Assembly (NCBI RefSeq): GCF_011392125.1
Contig: NZ_JAAJBU010000007.1
Location: forward strand, 1 to 64,000
Length of the DNA stretch: 64,000 nt
Source of the DNA: Flavobacterium lotistagni
Lineage (GTDB): Bacteria > Bacteroidota > Bacteroidia > Flavobacteriales > Flavobacteriaceae
Direction: 5' to 3'
The notes below the pieces were generated by a model that made no database searches, was not told where the DNA came from, and was given only the letters and a program-made list of their open reading frames with translations. A program made the translations under genes and the position numbers. Below, piece by piece: positions 17,756 through 25,948 of the stretch (positions are counted from its first letter, which is position 1; each line of letters starts with the position of its first letter).

Positions 17756-19135
17756 ATGAGAAACCTAATCATTTTTTTATTTAATCTACTGCTAATATGT
17801 GCGTTACAGAAAATATTTGCACAACAATTACCCCGAAAAGGTTGGCTTGGCGCAAAACTAGAAACCGTCAGTACTGAAAACTATCAAGCACTGGCCTTGA
17901 AAGAGCCAAAAGGAATTAAAATCGTTCAGGTTGTGGGCGGAACTTCCAAAAAACTTGAAATGCTTCCCGATGATGTCATTCTTTCTGTAGATCAGAACTA
18001 CTTTGCTAAACCTCTTTTACTAAGTAAATATATCAATTCCAAAACTGAAGGAACTTCTATTGAAATCGAAATCGCTAGAAAAGGAAAAACAATAAAAATC
18101 AAAGGAAAAGTCACTGGCCGTGATCGAGAAACGGATAAAAATGCCGCGATTATATACGAAAGCGTGCCTTACAAAGAAGGCTTATTGAGTGTCATCATCA
18201 ACAAACCCAAAAAAGAAAGCAAATCTCCGGCGGTACTTTTTATTCCGGGTTATACTTGTTCCTCTGTAGATAATTTATCAGAAAATCATCCTTATGGAAG
18301 AATCGTTAGGGCCTTTAGCGATGCCGGATACGTGGTTCTTCGCGTTGAAAAAAGCGGATTGGGCGACAGTCAAAATACACCTGATTGTGAGTCAACCAAT
18401 CTTTACGACGAGATTGAAAGCTTTACTGCCGGCTTAAACAAACTAAAATCGCTGCCTTATGTTGACACAGACAACGTCTTTCTATTTGGGCATTCCATGG
18501 GCGGTATCGTGGCTCCGGCTATTGGTGCAAAAAACGCTGTAAAAGGTACTATCGTTTACGGAACAACCACCAAAAGTTTCTTCGAATACCAGCTCGAAAT
18601 GAACCGCTTACAACTCATGCTGGCCAAACCAGATCCGATGGAATTTGAAAGAACCTGCCGATTACAAACTCAAATTGCTTACGAGTACTACATCGAAAAA
18701 AAGGACTTGAAAGCAATTGCTTCCTCTGCCGAACGCCTTGAAGCGCTTAAGAAAGACTGGCAATACGATGGAGAAAATAGAATTTTTGATCGCAATCAAG
18801 AATATTGGCGGCAAATTATGGAGATTCCGTTACTCGACTATTGGAAAGATACCACAGCAAGAGTTTTAGTGCTTTACGGTGGTGCCGATTATCAAGCATT
18901 TTCAAAACCCGATCACGAGCAGATTGTCTACACCGTAAATTACTATCATCCGAACCATGCTGAGTTACTAGTTTTCCCTGAAACAGATCATTATTTAGCG
19001 AAAACCTTGACTAGAGAAAATGCTTATGAGCTTTTTAATACAGGAAAAATTCAGAAGCTGTTCGACCTTTTCGATTTTGATGTCACTCAGAAAAGTGTTG
19101 AATGGGCCAATAAACAATTGTTGATTAAAAACTAA
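17756..19135 (+). CDS. Exported PDZ-domain alpha/beta hydrolase
   Basis: 459 residues. Signal peptide about 1-22 (ending FAQ). A PDZ domain at about 28-118 (RKGWLGAKLE, GGTSKKLEMLPDDVILSVD) precedes an alpha/beta-hydrolase domain at about 140-440 with oxyanion region LFIPGYTCSS, nucleophile motif GHSMGG (Ser247), acid YGGAD (Asp378) and His412 in ETDHY, a complete triad. Probably a periplasmic esterase or peptidase whose PDZ binds peptide ends. Followed after 12 nt by a small membrane protein and then a T9SS propeller protein; preceded by an AraC regulator. Substrate cannot be read from the sequence. Confidence 0.87.
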   Translation: MRNLIIFLFNLLLICALQKIFAQQLPRKGWLGAKLETVSTENYQALALKEPKGIKIVQVVGGTSKKLEMLPDDVILSVDQNYFAKPLLLSKYINSKTEGTSIEIEIARKGKTIKIKGKVTGRDRETDKNAAIIYESVPYKEGLLSVIINKPKKESKSPAVLFIPGYTCSSVDNLSENHPYGRIVRAFSDAGYVVLRVEKSGLGDSQNTPDCESTNLYDEIESFTAGLNKLKSLPYVDTDNVFLFGHSMGGIVAPAIGAKNAVKGTIVYGTTTKSFFEYQLEMNRLQLMLAKPDPMEFERTCRLQTQIAYEYYIEKKDLKAIASSAERLEALKKDWQYDGENRIFDRNQEYWRQIMEIPLLDYWKDTTARVLVLYGGADYQAFSKPDHEQIVYTVNYYHPNHAELLVFPETDHYLAKTLTRENAYELFNTGKIQKLFDLFDFDVTQKSVEWANKQLLIKN

Positions 19136-19147
19136 ACCTTTCCCTAT

Positions 19148-19405
19148 ATGGAAACAAAAACCACCAACTACTTCACTAGATTTCTTTATGTCGGATTTGT
19201 GTTGTTTGGCTTTTACGAAATTATAGCGAGACAATCCTACTTGAGTGCTTGTTCTTCCCTCGGAATTGCATTGGCCTTTGATCCGTTTGATCAGCTTCAA
19301 CCTTGGAAAGAAAGACCACTTTGGCAAAAAACATGGCTCATAGTTCATTTGGGCTTGGTAGGCTCACTTTTCGGATATGTTATTGGTGTCAACGACAAAA
19401 ATTAA
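19148..19405 (+). CDS. Small two-helix membrane protein, unknown
   Basis: 85 residues with hydrophobic segments at about 11-27 (FLYVGFVLFGFYEII) and 61-79 (WLIVHLGLVGSLFGYVIG), joined by an acidic/aromatic loop (DPFDQLQPWKERPLW). No recognised family. It starts 12 nt after the PDZ-hydrolase stop and ends 24 nt before the next start, so it belongs to the same operon. The proline/tryptophan loop suggests a defined interaction surface, but no function can be assigned. Confidence 0.75.
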   Translation: METKTTNYFTRFLYVGFVLFGFYEIIARQSYLSACSSLGIALAFDPFDQLQPWKERPLWQKTWLIVHLGLVGSLFGYVIGVNDKN

Positions 19406-19429
19406 TTCCATTAACAATACTATACAAAC

Positions 19430-20764
19430 ATGAAAAAAGCTTTACTTACTGTTGTTCTACTGAGTATTTTCGCTTTAACTCAGGCACAACCTTACAATTG
19501 GTCAAATCTTCCCAATGCGCCTTACAATACTAGCAAACAAGATGGCATATTTTTCTTAAATCAAAATCTCGGATGGGCTGTCAACGGCTCAGGTAAAATT
19601 TTTAAAACCCAAGACGGAGGAAACACATGGATACAACAAAAAAATGCGCCGGGCACTTACTTCCGAAGTATTGCTTTTGTTAACGATCAAATAGGCTTTG
19701 CAGGCAACATCGGAACCAATTATTTTCCTGGGGTTACTGATACCAATCCGCTCTATAAAACCATAGATGGCGGCAATAGTTGGGCACCCGTCACCGCATC
19801 GATTACCGGCGTTGTTCCGGCAGGAATTTGTGCCATCGAAGTAGTAAACGAAAACGTAATCTATGCCGCAGGTCGGGTCGGAACACCACAAGTAATTCTC
19901 AAAAGCACCGATGGCGGGAATACTTGGGTGGGAAGCGATGTCTCAAACCAATGCAAAATGATTCTAGATTTGCACTTTCAGACACCTGAAATCGGTTATG
20001 CTTTTACCGGTACCAATGCCAACATTGCCTCGTCTAAGGCGCGCGTGATCAGAACCACTGATGGCGGCGCGACTTGGTCGGTTGTGTATACCTCAACAAG
20101 AAACTACGAAATTATGTGGAAAGCTTCATTCCCAACTGAAAATGTAGGTTATGCCAGCATTCAAAGTTATAATACTGCCACAACACAACGCTACATTATT
20201 AAAACTACTGATGGCGGACTAACATGGAGCGAATTGCCTTTGACCAATTCTGGCGCGAGGGAATTCGGCATCGGGTTCATCAACGAGTCCGTGGGTTGGG
20301 TTGGCGCAGAAAACACCGGATATGAAACGCTAGATGGAGGCTTAACTTGGACAGAGAAAAATATTGGTCAATACGCTAATAAATTCAGCATTACTGAAAA
20401 TCTTGACGGAAGTAAAACTGTGTATGCTATTGGTTTGAATGTATTTAAAATGACCGATAACGGCACTTTAGGGATTTCCTCGTACCAACCATCGAAAAAT
20501 GATTTGTTGGTTTCGCCTAATCCGGCTTTTTCAGGTCAGTATATTGCTATTAGTTTGGATAAAATCAAAACCAAGATTGTCAAATCTGAACTGGTAAGCA
20601 CAGACGGAAAAGTAACAACCGTTTTATTTGACACGTTTTATACCGGAACAAAAGAAGCTCCTTTTATGTTCAAGCTACCTAATGTGGCCACGGGAAATTA
20701 CCTCTTAAAATTTACCGATGAAAAGGGCAAAATATTCAAAGAAAAAATAGCTATAACCAATTAA
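19430..20764 (+). CDS. T9SS-secreted YCF48/BNR-type beta-propeller protein
   Basis: 444 residues; signal peptide 1-19 (ALTQAQ). At least five blades carry the Asp-box-like pattern: KIFKTQDGGNTWIQQ, LYKTIDGGNSWAPV, ILKSTDGGNTWVGS, VIRTTDGGATWSVV, IIKTTDGGLTWSEL, YETLDGGLTWTEK. This is the YCF48/photosynthesis-stability/BNR propeller family. Residues from about 360 (LLVSPNPAFSGQYIAISL ... GNYLLKFTDEKGKIFKEKI) form a T9SS type A sorting domain, so the protein is delivered to the surface or medium. Last gene of the AraC-adjacent run. Confidence 0.88.
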   Translation: MKKALLTVVLLSIFALTQAQPYNWSNLPNAPYNTSKQDGIFFLNQNLGWAVNGSGKIFKTQDGGNTWIQQKNAPGTYFRSIAFVNDQIGFAGNIGTNYFPGVTDTNPLYKTIDGGNSWAPVTASITGVVPAGICAIEVVNENVIYAAGRVGTPQVILKSTDGGNTWVGSDVSNQCKMILDLHFQTPEIGYAFTGTNANIASSKARVIRTTDGGATWSVVYTSTRNYEIMWKASFPTENVGYASIQSYNTATTQRYIIKTTDGGLTWSELPLTNSGAREFGIGFINESVGWVGAENTGYETLDGGLTWTEKNIGQYANKFSITENLDGSKTVYAIGLNVFKMTDNGTLGISSYQPSKNDLLVSPNPAFSGQYIAISLDKIKTKIVKSELVSTDGKVTTVLFDTFYTGTKEAPFMFKLPNVATGNYLLKFTDEKGKIFKEKIAITN

Positions 20765-20995
20765 ATCTAGTTTATACAAAATCAACGATTTCACCGAGAT
20801 AATAAAATAAACATTTAAGAGATAAATAAATTGAAACCATTGTCTAAAAAACGTTGGGTAATGACTGTAAGTAACCTGAAAGACGTGCAAGAAAAAGAAA
20901 CAACAGCTTGAGCATCAAAACCAAAGTGCTCTTTTGGCTTAAATTAACTGAAATTCCTGCCTTTTAAAAAAACTTCTTCGTTGCCATTTTGCTTC

Positions 20996-21091
20996 TCACA
21001 ACTCCAATTCAAGTTTTCGTAAATTATCTAGCTGGGCAACGGTCTTAGCTCTTTCAGCAAAGCGACCTCCACGAAGAGTATCTAAAAACAT
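20996..21091 (-). other. Possible decayed coding fragment in the 20765-21191 gap
   Basis: A 31-codon frame reads MFLDTLRGGRFAERAKTVAQ and continues through an amphipathic Leu/Lys/Glu helix to TGA; past that stop the same frame still reads EAKWQRRSFFKR. Stops sit closely on both sides, so if real it is a remnant. The rest of this 427-bp gap is AT-rich with no gene I can support. Confidence 0.25.
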
Positions 21092-21162
21092 CCTGACTTA
21101 CCTTCAAAAAATCAATGAGTCATTTTTTTATAGGGTACATACAAATAAAAAATAGTTTTATT

Positions 21163-21170
21163 TACATTTG
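21163..21170 (+). promoter_or_regulatory. -7 element for the GNAT gene
   Basis: TACATTTG, 21 nt before ATG 21192; exact TAnnTTTG. Confidence 0.5.
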
Positions 21171-21191
21171 ACCCATTAAAAAACACCCTTA

Positions 21192-21644
21192 ATGATTAAA
21201 ATAACACACACAAATTCCGAAAACAGTGATTTTAAAGAATTGGTAACCGCTCTTGATGCTGACCTAGCCATTCGCGACGGTGAAGAACACGGTTTTTACG
21301 CGCAGTTCAATTCAATCGCCCATTTGCAATATGTCGTTGTGGCGTATGACGAAAATCAGGCTGTAGGCTGCGGTGCCATCAAACCTTATGATGCAAAAAC
21401 GATGGAAGTCAAACGCATGTTCGTCGTGCCGGAACTTCGTGGAAAAGGAATTGCATCGCTGGTTTTAAAAGCGCTGGAAGATTGGGCTATAACCTTAGGC
21501 TACAAAAACTGTATTCTAGAAACCGGCCTCAAACAACCAGAGGCTATTGCTTTGTATCACAAAAACCAGTACCATGTGATTCCGAATTACGGCCAATATG
21601 CCGGTGTGGAGAACAGTGTTTGCTTCGAAAAAAAACTCGGTTAA
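21192..21644 (+). CDS. GNAT-family N-acetyltransferase
   Basis: 150 residues. Acetyl-CoA binding motif A is clear: MFVVPELRGKGIASLVLKALEDW (about 77-98, with the R-G-K-G-I-A pyrophosphate loop), after the beta-4 strand AVGCGAIKPYD. The end PEAIALYHKNQYHVIPNYGQY is motif B. Cytoplasmic acyltransferase; acceptor unknown. Monocistronic: a TonB-receptor gene with its own promoter follows after 109 nt. Confidence 0.9.
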   Translation: MIKITHTNSENSDFKELVTALDADLAIRDGEEHGFYAQFNSIAHLQYVVVAYDENQAVGCGAIKPYDAKTMEVKRMFVVPELRGKGIASLVLKALEDWAITLGYKNCILETGLKQPEAIALYHKNQYHVIPNYGQYAGVENSVCFEKKLG

Positions 21645-21710
21645 ATTCTCTTTCTACTGTAACAAGCGGTTCAATGTATTGACCAAGTAACAACTTGCGT
21701 AAAAATTAGC

Positions 21711-21718
21711 TAGTTTTG
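21711..21718 (+). promoter_or_regulatory. -7 element for the outer-membrane receptor gene
   Basis: TAGTTTTG, 35 nt before ATG 21754. Confidence 0.45.
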
Positions 21719-21753
21719 CCGCACTAAACTTCATCAATCATCAATCGCTTTTC

Positions 21754-24159
21754 ATGAAAAAAATCATTACCCTGTTTTTATTAGTTTCTATTTCTATTGT
21801 ATCGGCACAACAAAGCATTTCTGGAACGGTGAAAGCCAATGAAACTACCACCAATTCAGGAATTACTGTACTACTGCACCAAACCGGAAAAACCTCATTT
21901 TATAAATCTACCGTAGCTGATGCTCAGGGTACATTTCGTTTTTTGAATATTCCCGACGGCAGTTATTTCGTGCAAATTTCTGCCTTAGGTTACAAAGATT
22001 TTCGCTCAGAAGTGTTCACCTTAAGCGGAACGCCTGTAGTGCTTCCGCAGATGACACTCAAGGAAAAAGTCAACGAACTTTCTGAGGTGAGCATTAAAGG
22101 AAAAAAACCTATGATTCAGGTTTTGGCCGATAAAACTGTGTTCAATGTGCAAAATACCATCAACTCCACGGGAAGTTCTGGTTTTGAATTGCTTCGAAAA
22201 GCACCCGGTGTGATGATCGACAACAACGACAATTTAATTGTGGAAGGAAAAACCGGCGTACTGATTTACATCGACGGAAAACAATCGTACTTAACTGGCG
22301 CCGACTTGACCAATTTTCTGAAAACCATCCAAGCCAACGATATCGACAGTATTGAAATCATCACACAACCTTCTTCTAAATACGATGCCGCCGGAAATGC
22401 CGGAATTGTCAACATCAAACTCAAGAAAAACAAGAATTTCGGCACCAACGGAACCGCGACTTCGGGCACCAATATGGGAAAGTATGCCACTGCTATCAAT
22501 TCGCTTTCGCTGAACAACCGCAACAAGAAAAACAATATTTACGGAAATTACAGCAACCGTTTTGGCAACAATTACGACTTCATTAATATTTTTCGCGAGC
22601 AAGGCAACACGCTTTTTGATTCGAAATCGAAAACCAAAAACACCGTTAATGCCAACAATCTCAAGCTGGGTTACGACTATTACGCCAATGCTAAAAATAC
22701 TTTCGGAGTGATTCTAACAGGAAACTTCAACAATAGTTTCTCGAATTTGAGTACCCGAACTCCAATTCGTCAAATAGGTGCGCCGGTCAATGACAGTATT
22801 CTTTCGGCCCGCAGCGATTCGCACACGCGCACTTACAATTTATATTCGAATGTGAATTACAAATATGCCGACACTTTGGGTACTTCGCTCAACATTGATA
22901 TTGATTACGGAAAATACGTTCGCAAAAAAGACAATTACCAACCCAATACCTATTTGGCTGCCGATGAATCGACTGTTTTAAACCGCAACAACACATTTCA
23001 AAATACACCGGTAACCATTGACATCGGAACATTCAAAACCGACTACGAAAGAAATTTGTTCAAAGGAAAATTGGGCATTGGTGTAAAAACCTCGTTAGTA
23101 AAAACTGACAATACGCTGGATTTTTTCAATGAAAACGGAAATATTTTGGTGCTGAATCCGAACCGAAGTAACCAGTTTATTTACAAGGAAAATGTCAATG
23201 CGGGTTATTTGAATTACAACTATACCTATAAGAAAATCAATTTCCAATTTGGACTTCGCGTGGAAAATACCAATTCAGATGGAAAACTCAATGCTTTGGT
23301 GCAAAGCAATAATGAGCGTGTCAAACGCAATTACACCGATTTGTTTCCCAGCGGCGGAATTACTTATCAGTTGACACAAAAGCATTCCTTAGCCATGACC
23401 TACAGCCGCCGAATTGAGAGACCGGATTACGAATCATTGAATCCGTTCGAGTATCAGTTGGATGAATTGTCGTTCATGCGCGGCAACCCGTTCTTGAAAC
23501 CTCAATACACTGATAACGTTAAGCTCTCGCACACCTATAATTATACTTTAAATACCAGTATCAGCTATTCGCGTGTAACAGATTTCTTTGCTCAAGTAAT
23601 CGAAGCCGACGGACCGAGCAGAAGTTTTTTATCGTCGAGAAACGTGGCCAATCAACAAATTATTGATCTGGGTATTTCTTATCCGTTTGAAGTGAACAAA
23701 TGGTGGAATGTTTACTTAAGTATGAATGCATTCCAAAGTAAATTCACAGCCACCAACGATTCGTTTATATCGATTGAGCAAGAAACTTTAAGCCTTTACG
23801 GACAAAACAATTTTAGCTTACCTCAAGGAATCAATCTGGAAATTTCAGGTTGGTACAGTTCGCCATCAATTTGGGGCGGAACTTTCAGAACCAGCAGCAT
23901 TGGCTCGTTGGATATGGCAGTACAGAAACAATTCTGGAATAAGAAATTTACTGCTAGAGTTGCAGTTTCAGATATCTTTTACACTTCTCCTTGGCAAGGA
24001 AGAACCGAATATGCTTTTGTAAAAATCAACGGAAACGGCGGACAAGACAGCCGTCAATTGCGATTTAGCTTGAGCTACAAATTCGGTAACGATGCTGTGA
24101 AAAAATCCAGACAGCGCGAAACCGGACTTGAAGATGAAAAGAACAGAATCGGGAAATAA
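21754..24159 (+). CDS. Outer-membrane beta-barrel receptor, TonB-dependent-receptor-like
   Basis: 801 residues. Signal peptide 1-19 (VSAQ). Residues 20-105 are a carboxypeptidase-regulatory-like beta domain (SISGTVKANETTTNSGITVLL, DGSYFVQISALGYKDF). A plug domain follows at about 115-225 (VFNVQNTINSTGSSGFELLRK, GVLIYIDGKQSYLTGADL, IDSIEIITQPSSKYDAAGNAG), then a 22-strand-type barrel ending LRFSLSYKFG. This matches the outer-membrane beta-barrel (OMP_b-brl_3) subgroup of TonB-dependent receptors. No SusD partner is adjacent, so the cargo is more likely a metal chelate, peptide or small nutrient than a glycan. The C-terminal 25 residues after the barrel are charged. Confidence 0.87.
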   Translation: MKKIITLFLLVSISIVSAQQSISGTVKANETTTNSGITVLLHQTGKTSFYKSTVADAQGTFRFLNIPDGSYFVQISALGYKDFRSEVFTLSGTPVVLPQMTLKEKVNELSEVSIKGKKPMIQVLADKTVFNVQNTINSTGSSGFELLRKAPGVMIDNNDNLIVEGKTGVLIYIDGKQSYLTGADLTNFLKTIQANDIDSIEIITQPSSKYDAAGNAGIVNIKLKKNKNFGTNGTATSGTNMGKYATAINSLSLNNRNKKNNIYGNYSNRFGNNYDFINIFREQGNTLFDSKSKTKNTVNANNLKLGYDYYANAKNTFGVILTGNFNNSFSNLSTRTPIRQIGAPVNDSILSARSDSHTRTYNLYSNVNYKYADTLGTSLNIDIDYGKYVRKKDNYQPNTYLAADESTVLNRNNTFQNTPVTIDIGTFKTDYERNLFKGKLGIGVKTSLVKTDNTLDFFNENGNILVLNPNRSNQFIYKENVNAGYLNYNYTYKKINFQFGLRVENTNSDGKLNALVQSNNERVKRNYTDLFPSGGITYQLTQKHSLAMTYSRRIERPDYESLNPFEYQLDELSFMRGNPFLKPQYTDNVKLSHTYNYTLNTSISYSRVTDFFAQVIEADGPSRSFLSSRNVANQQIIDLGISYPFEVNKWWNVYLSMNAFQSKFTATNDSFISIEQETLSLYGQNNFSLPQGINLEISGWYSSPSIWGGTFRTSSIGSLDMAVQKQFWNKKFTARVAVSDIFYTSPWQGRTEYAFVKINGNGGQDSRQLRFSLSYKFGNDAVKKSRQRETGLEDEKNRIGK

Positions 24160-24168
24160 TTTGTTTAT

Positions 24169-24258
24169 CTGTAAGATTTTGAGACTATAGGATTTTAAGA
24201 TTATAGGACTATAGGATTATATCCAATTTTAAAATCTTACAGTCTTACAGTCTTACAG
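24169..24258. repeat. Short direct and inverted repeats between convergent genes
   Basis: CTGTAAGATTTT (24169-24180) is the exact inverse of AAAATCTTACAG (24231-24242). TCTTACAG then occurs three times in tandem (24235-24258), and GACTATAGGATT occurs twice between the arms. It probably acts as a bidirectional terminator region. Confidence 0.7.
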
Positions 24259-24272
24259 TCGTAAAGTCCATT

Positions 24273-24587
24273 TCACTCAAGCGCAACTACTTCCCCATTC
24301 CACTGCATCATACCGCCAATGAGGTTGTATGTTTTCTCAAAACCGAGTTGGTTCATGATACTACAAGCTTGTGCACTTCGGCCACCGGCTTTACAATACA
24401 CATAATAATTCTTGGTTTTGTCTAGTTCATCCAGTTTGTAAATGAAGCCTTGACCTTCGTATATATTCATTGTGATTGCTTTGGGAATAATGCCTTCTGC
24501 CCATTCTTCTGGCGTTCTGACATCGAGTATAGCGGCGTTAGTATCGTTTTTTAATTGTTCAGCCCAATCGGTTTGGTTTAAATCCAT
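24273..24587 (-). CDS. Single-domain rhodanese-like protein
   Basis: 104 residues forming one rhodanese domain: AAILDVRTPEEWAEGIIPKA (about 18-37), active-site loop YVYCKAGGRSA (Cys near 65), and C-terminal YNLIGGMMQWNG. No signal peptide, so cytoplasmic sulfurtransferase. Compact length is normal for the GlpE/PspE-type group. Divergent from the MarR gene; both promoters lie in a 161-bp shared region. Confidence 0.88.
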   Translation of the reverse strand: MDLNQTDWAEQLKNDTNAAILDVRTPEEWAEGIIPKAITMNIYEGQGFIYKLDELDKTKNYYVYCKAGGRSAQACSIMNQLGFEKTYNLIGGMMQWNGEVVALE

Positions 24588-24601
24588 GATATTCTTTTCG
24601 G

Positions 24602-24609
24602 CAAAAGTA
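24602..24609 (-). promoter_or_regulatory. -7 element for the rhodanese gene
   Basis: TACTTTTG on the minus strand, 14 nt before the ATG at 24587. Confidence 0.5.
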
Positions 24610-24689
24610 AAAAACTGTTTGGGTTTGAAACCTTTTCAAAAGTCGAACTTTTTAAAATCATCTTTTTTTTAACAGAAAAATAACAACAC

Positions 24690-24705
24690 ATTTGTATATA
24701 CAAAT
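24690..24705. promoter_or_regulatory. Perfect 16-bp palindrome, probable MarR operator
   Basis: ATTTGTATATACAAAT reads the same on both strands. It ends 11 nt upstream of the MarR -7 element, exactly where an autorepressor would block the -33 region, and also lies in the divergent region shared with the rhodanese gene. MarR dimers are known to bind AT-rich palindromes of this size. Confidence 0.6.
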
Positions 24706-24716
24706 ATTAAACTGCT

Positions 24717-24724
24717 TACATTTG
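24717..24724 (+). promoter_or_regulatory. -7 element for the marR-yceI operon
   Basis: TACATTTG, 24 nt before ATG 24749; exact TAnnTTTG. Its position makes 24749, not the upstream ATG at 24692, the true start. Confidence 0.6.
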
Positions 24725-24748
24725 CCTCGTTCAATTCACAAAAAGAAA

Positions 24749-25210
24749 ATGAAAATCGAAGAAATCATCAAATCGAATGTAATCTTAGACGACGCCAAGA
24801 AAGCCTTGCTGAGTTTGATGTACACGCAAAATGTACTCTCGGACAAATTCAACGAGATGATCAAACCTTACGATTTATCGTCAGAGCAATACAACGTACT
24901 TCGAATTCTTCGCGGTCAAAAAGGCACACCTGCCAACATGAGCGTAATTCAGGAACGCATGATTGCCAAAAACAGCAACACCACACGGCTCATCGACAAA
25001 CTATTACTAAAAGAGCTTGTTACTCGAAAAGTTTGTCCAGAGAATCGTCGGAAAATGGAAATTCTTATCACTGCTAAAGGTCTAGATTTGCTCACAGAAC
25101 TCGACCCAAAAGTCACTGCCTTAGAACAATCATTCGCTGCCAACCTGACCAATGATGAACTGCGTGAATTGAATTTATTACTTGAAAAATATCGAACCTT
25201 TAAACTTTAA
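24749..25210 (+). CDS. MarR-family winged-helix transcriptional regulator
   Basis: 153 residues from ATG 24749. The winged helix is in the usual place: LSSEQYNVLRILRGQKGTPANMSVIQERMI (about 43-72), recognition helix SNTTRLIDKLLLKELVTRKVCPENRRKMEILITAKGLDLL, with the wing residues PENRRKME. Flanking helices form the dimer interface. Likely a repressor of itself and of the yceI gene that begins 21 nt after its stop. The palindrome upstream is its probable operator. No Cys in an OhrR-like sensing position was seen; signal unknown. Confidence 0.9.
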   Translation: MKIEEIIKSNVILDDAKKALLSLMYTQNVLSDKFNEMIKPYDLSSEQYNVLRILRGQKGTPANMSVIQERMIAKNSNTTRLIDKLLLKELVTRKVCPENRRKMEILITAKGLDLLTELDPKVTALEQSFAANLTNDELRELNLLLEKYRTFKL

Positions 25211-25231
25211 TAACCTTAAAAAACACTAACA

Positions 25232-25819
25232 ATGAAAAACTTAAAAACCCTTGCAATCATTGCTTTTGCAGCATTATCAACTACAGTAGTTTCTGCTCAG
25301 GCCAAAGCTAAAAACGATGGAAAAAAGATCGACGTCTCTAAAAGTAACATCCACTGGGTTGGTAAAAAAGTAACCGGACAACACGAAGGCGACATCAACT
25401 TCAAAGAAGGAACACTTTTATTCCAAGACGGAAAATTGACCAAAGGAAAATTCACTGTAGATATGACTTCAATTGTTGTTACTGATTTGAAAGCCGGCGA
25501 AGGAAAAGAAAAATTGGAAGGCCACTTGAAAGCAGATGATTTCTTCGGAACTGATAAATATACTACTGCTACTTTGAATTTTACTAAAGTAACTCCAAAA
25601 GCTAACGGCGTTTATGCAGTAACCGGAAACATGAAAATCAAAGAAAAAACGAATCCTGTAACTTTTGATTTGACTGTAAAAGGCAATACAGCAACTGCCA
25701 AAGTAACTATTGACAGAACTAAATATGACATCAAATATGGTTCTGGAAGCTTCTTCGATAACTTAGGTGATAAAGCCATCAACGATAATTTCGATTTAAC
25801 TGTTTCCCTACAGTTCTAA
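25232..25819 (+). CDS. YceI-family periplasmic lipocalin-like protein (copy 1)
   Basis: 195 residues, signal peptide to VVSAQ (about 23). YceI fold signatures: NIHWVGKKVTGQHEGDINFKEG, GKFTVDMTSI, LEGHLKADDFFGTDKYTTATL, KTNPVTFDLTVKG, FFDNLGDKAINDNFDLTVSL. YceI proteins bind isoprenoid-type lipids in a long beta-barrel cavity. Cotranscribed with marR (21-nt gap) and closed by a strong terminator, so its expression should follow the MarR signal. Paralogue of the next gene. Confidence 0.92.
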   Translation: MKNLKTLAIIAFAALSTTVVSAQAKAKNDGKKIDVSKSNIHWVGKKVTGQHEGDINFKEGTLLFQDGKLTKGKFTVDMTSIVVTDLKAGEGKEKLEGHLKADDFFGTDKYTTATLNFTKVTPKANGVYAVTGNMKIKEKTNPVTFDLTVKGNTATAKVTIDRTKYDIKYGSGSFFDNLGDKAINDNFDLTVSLQF

Positions 25820-25841
25820 AAATTGGGAAAAATTGCTAGAG

Positions 25842-25875
25842 AAAAACCTTGATCATTGCGGTCAAGGTTTTTTTT
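25842..25875 (+). terminator. Rho-independent terminator after yceI copy 1
   Basis: AAAAACCTTGA / TCAAGGTTTTT (25842-25852 and 25862-25872), 9-nt loop, T-run to 25875. Perfect 11-bp stem. Confidence 0.9.
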
Positions 25876-25905
25876 GTGCGCAGGTTTTCGGTAAAGATGT
25901 TTTCG

Positions 25906-25913
25906 TAACTTTG
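25906..25913 (+). promoter_or_regulatory. -7 element for yceI copy 2
   Basis: TAACTTTG, 35 nt before ATG 25949. TTTT lies 17 nt upstream as a weak -33. Confidence 0.5.
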
Positions 25914-25948
25914 AAAGCAACACAGTATCAACTCTTTAAATTCAAAAT

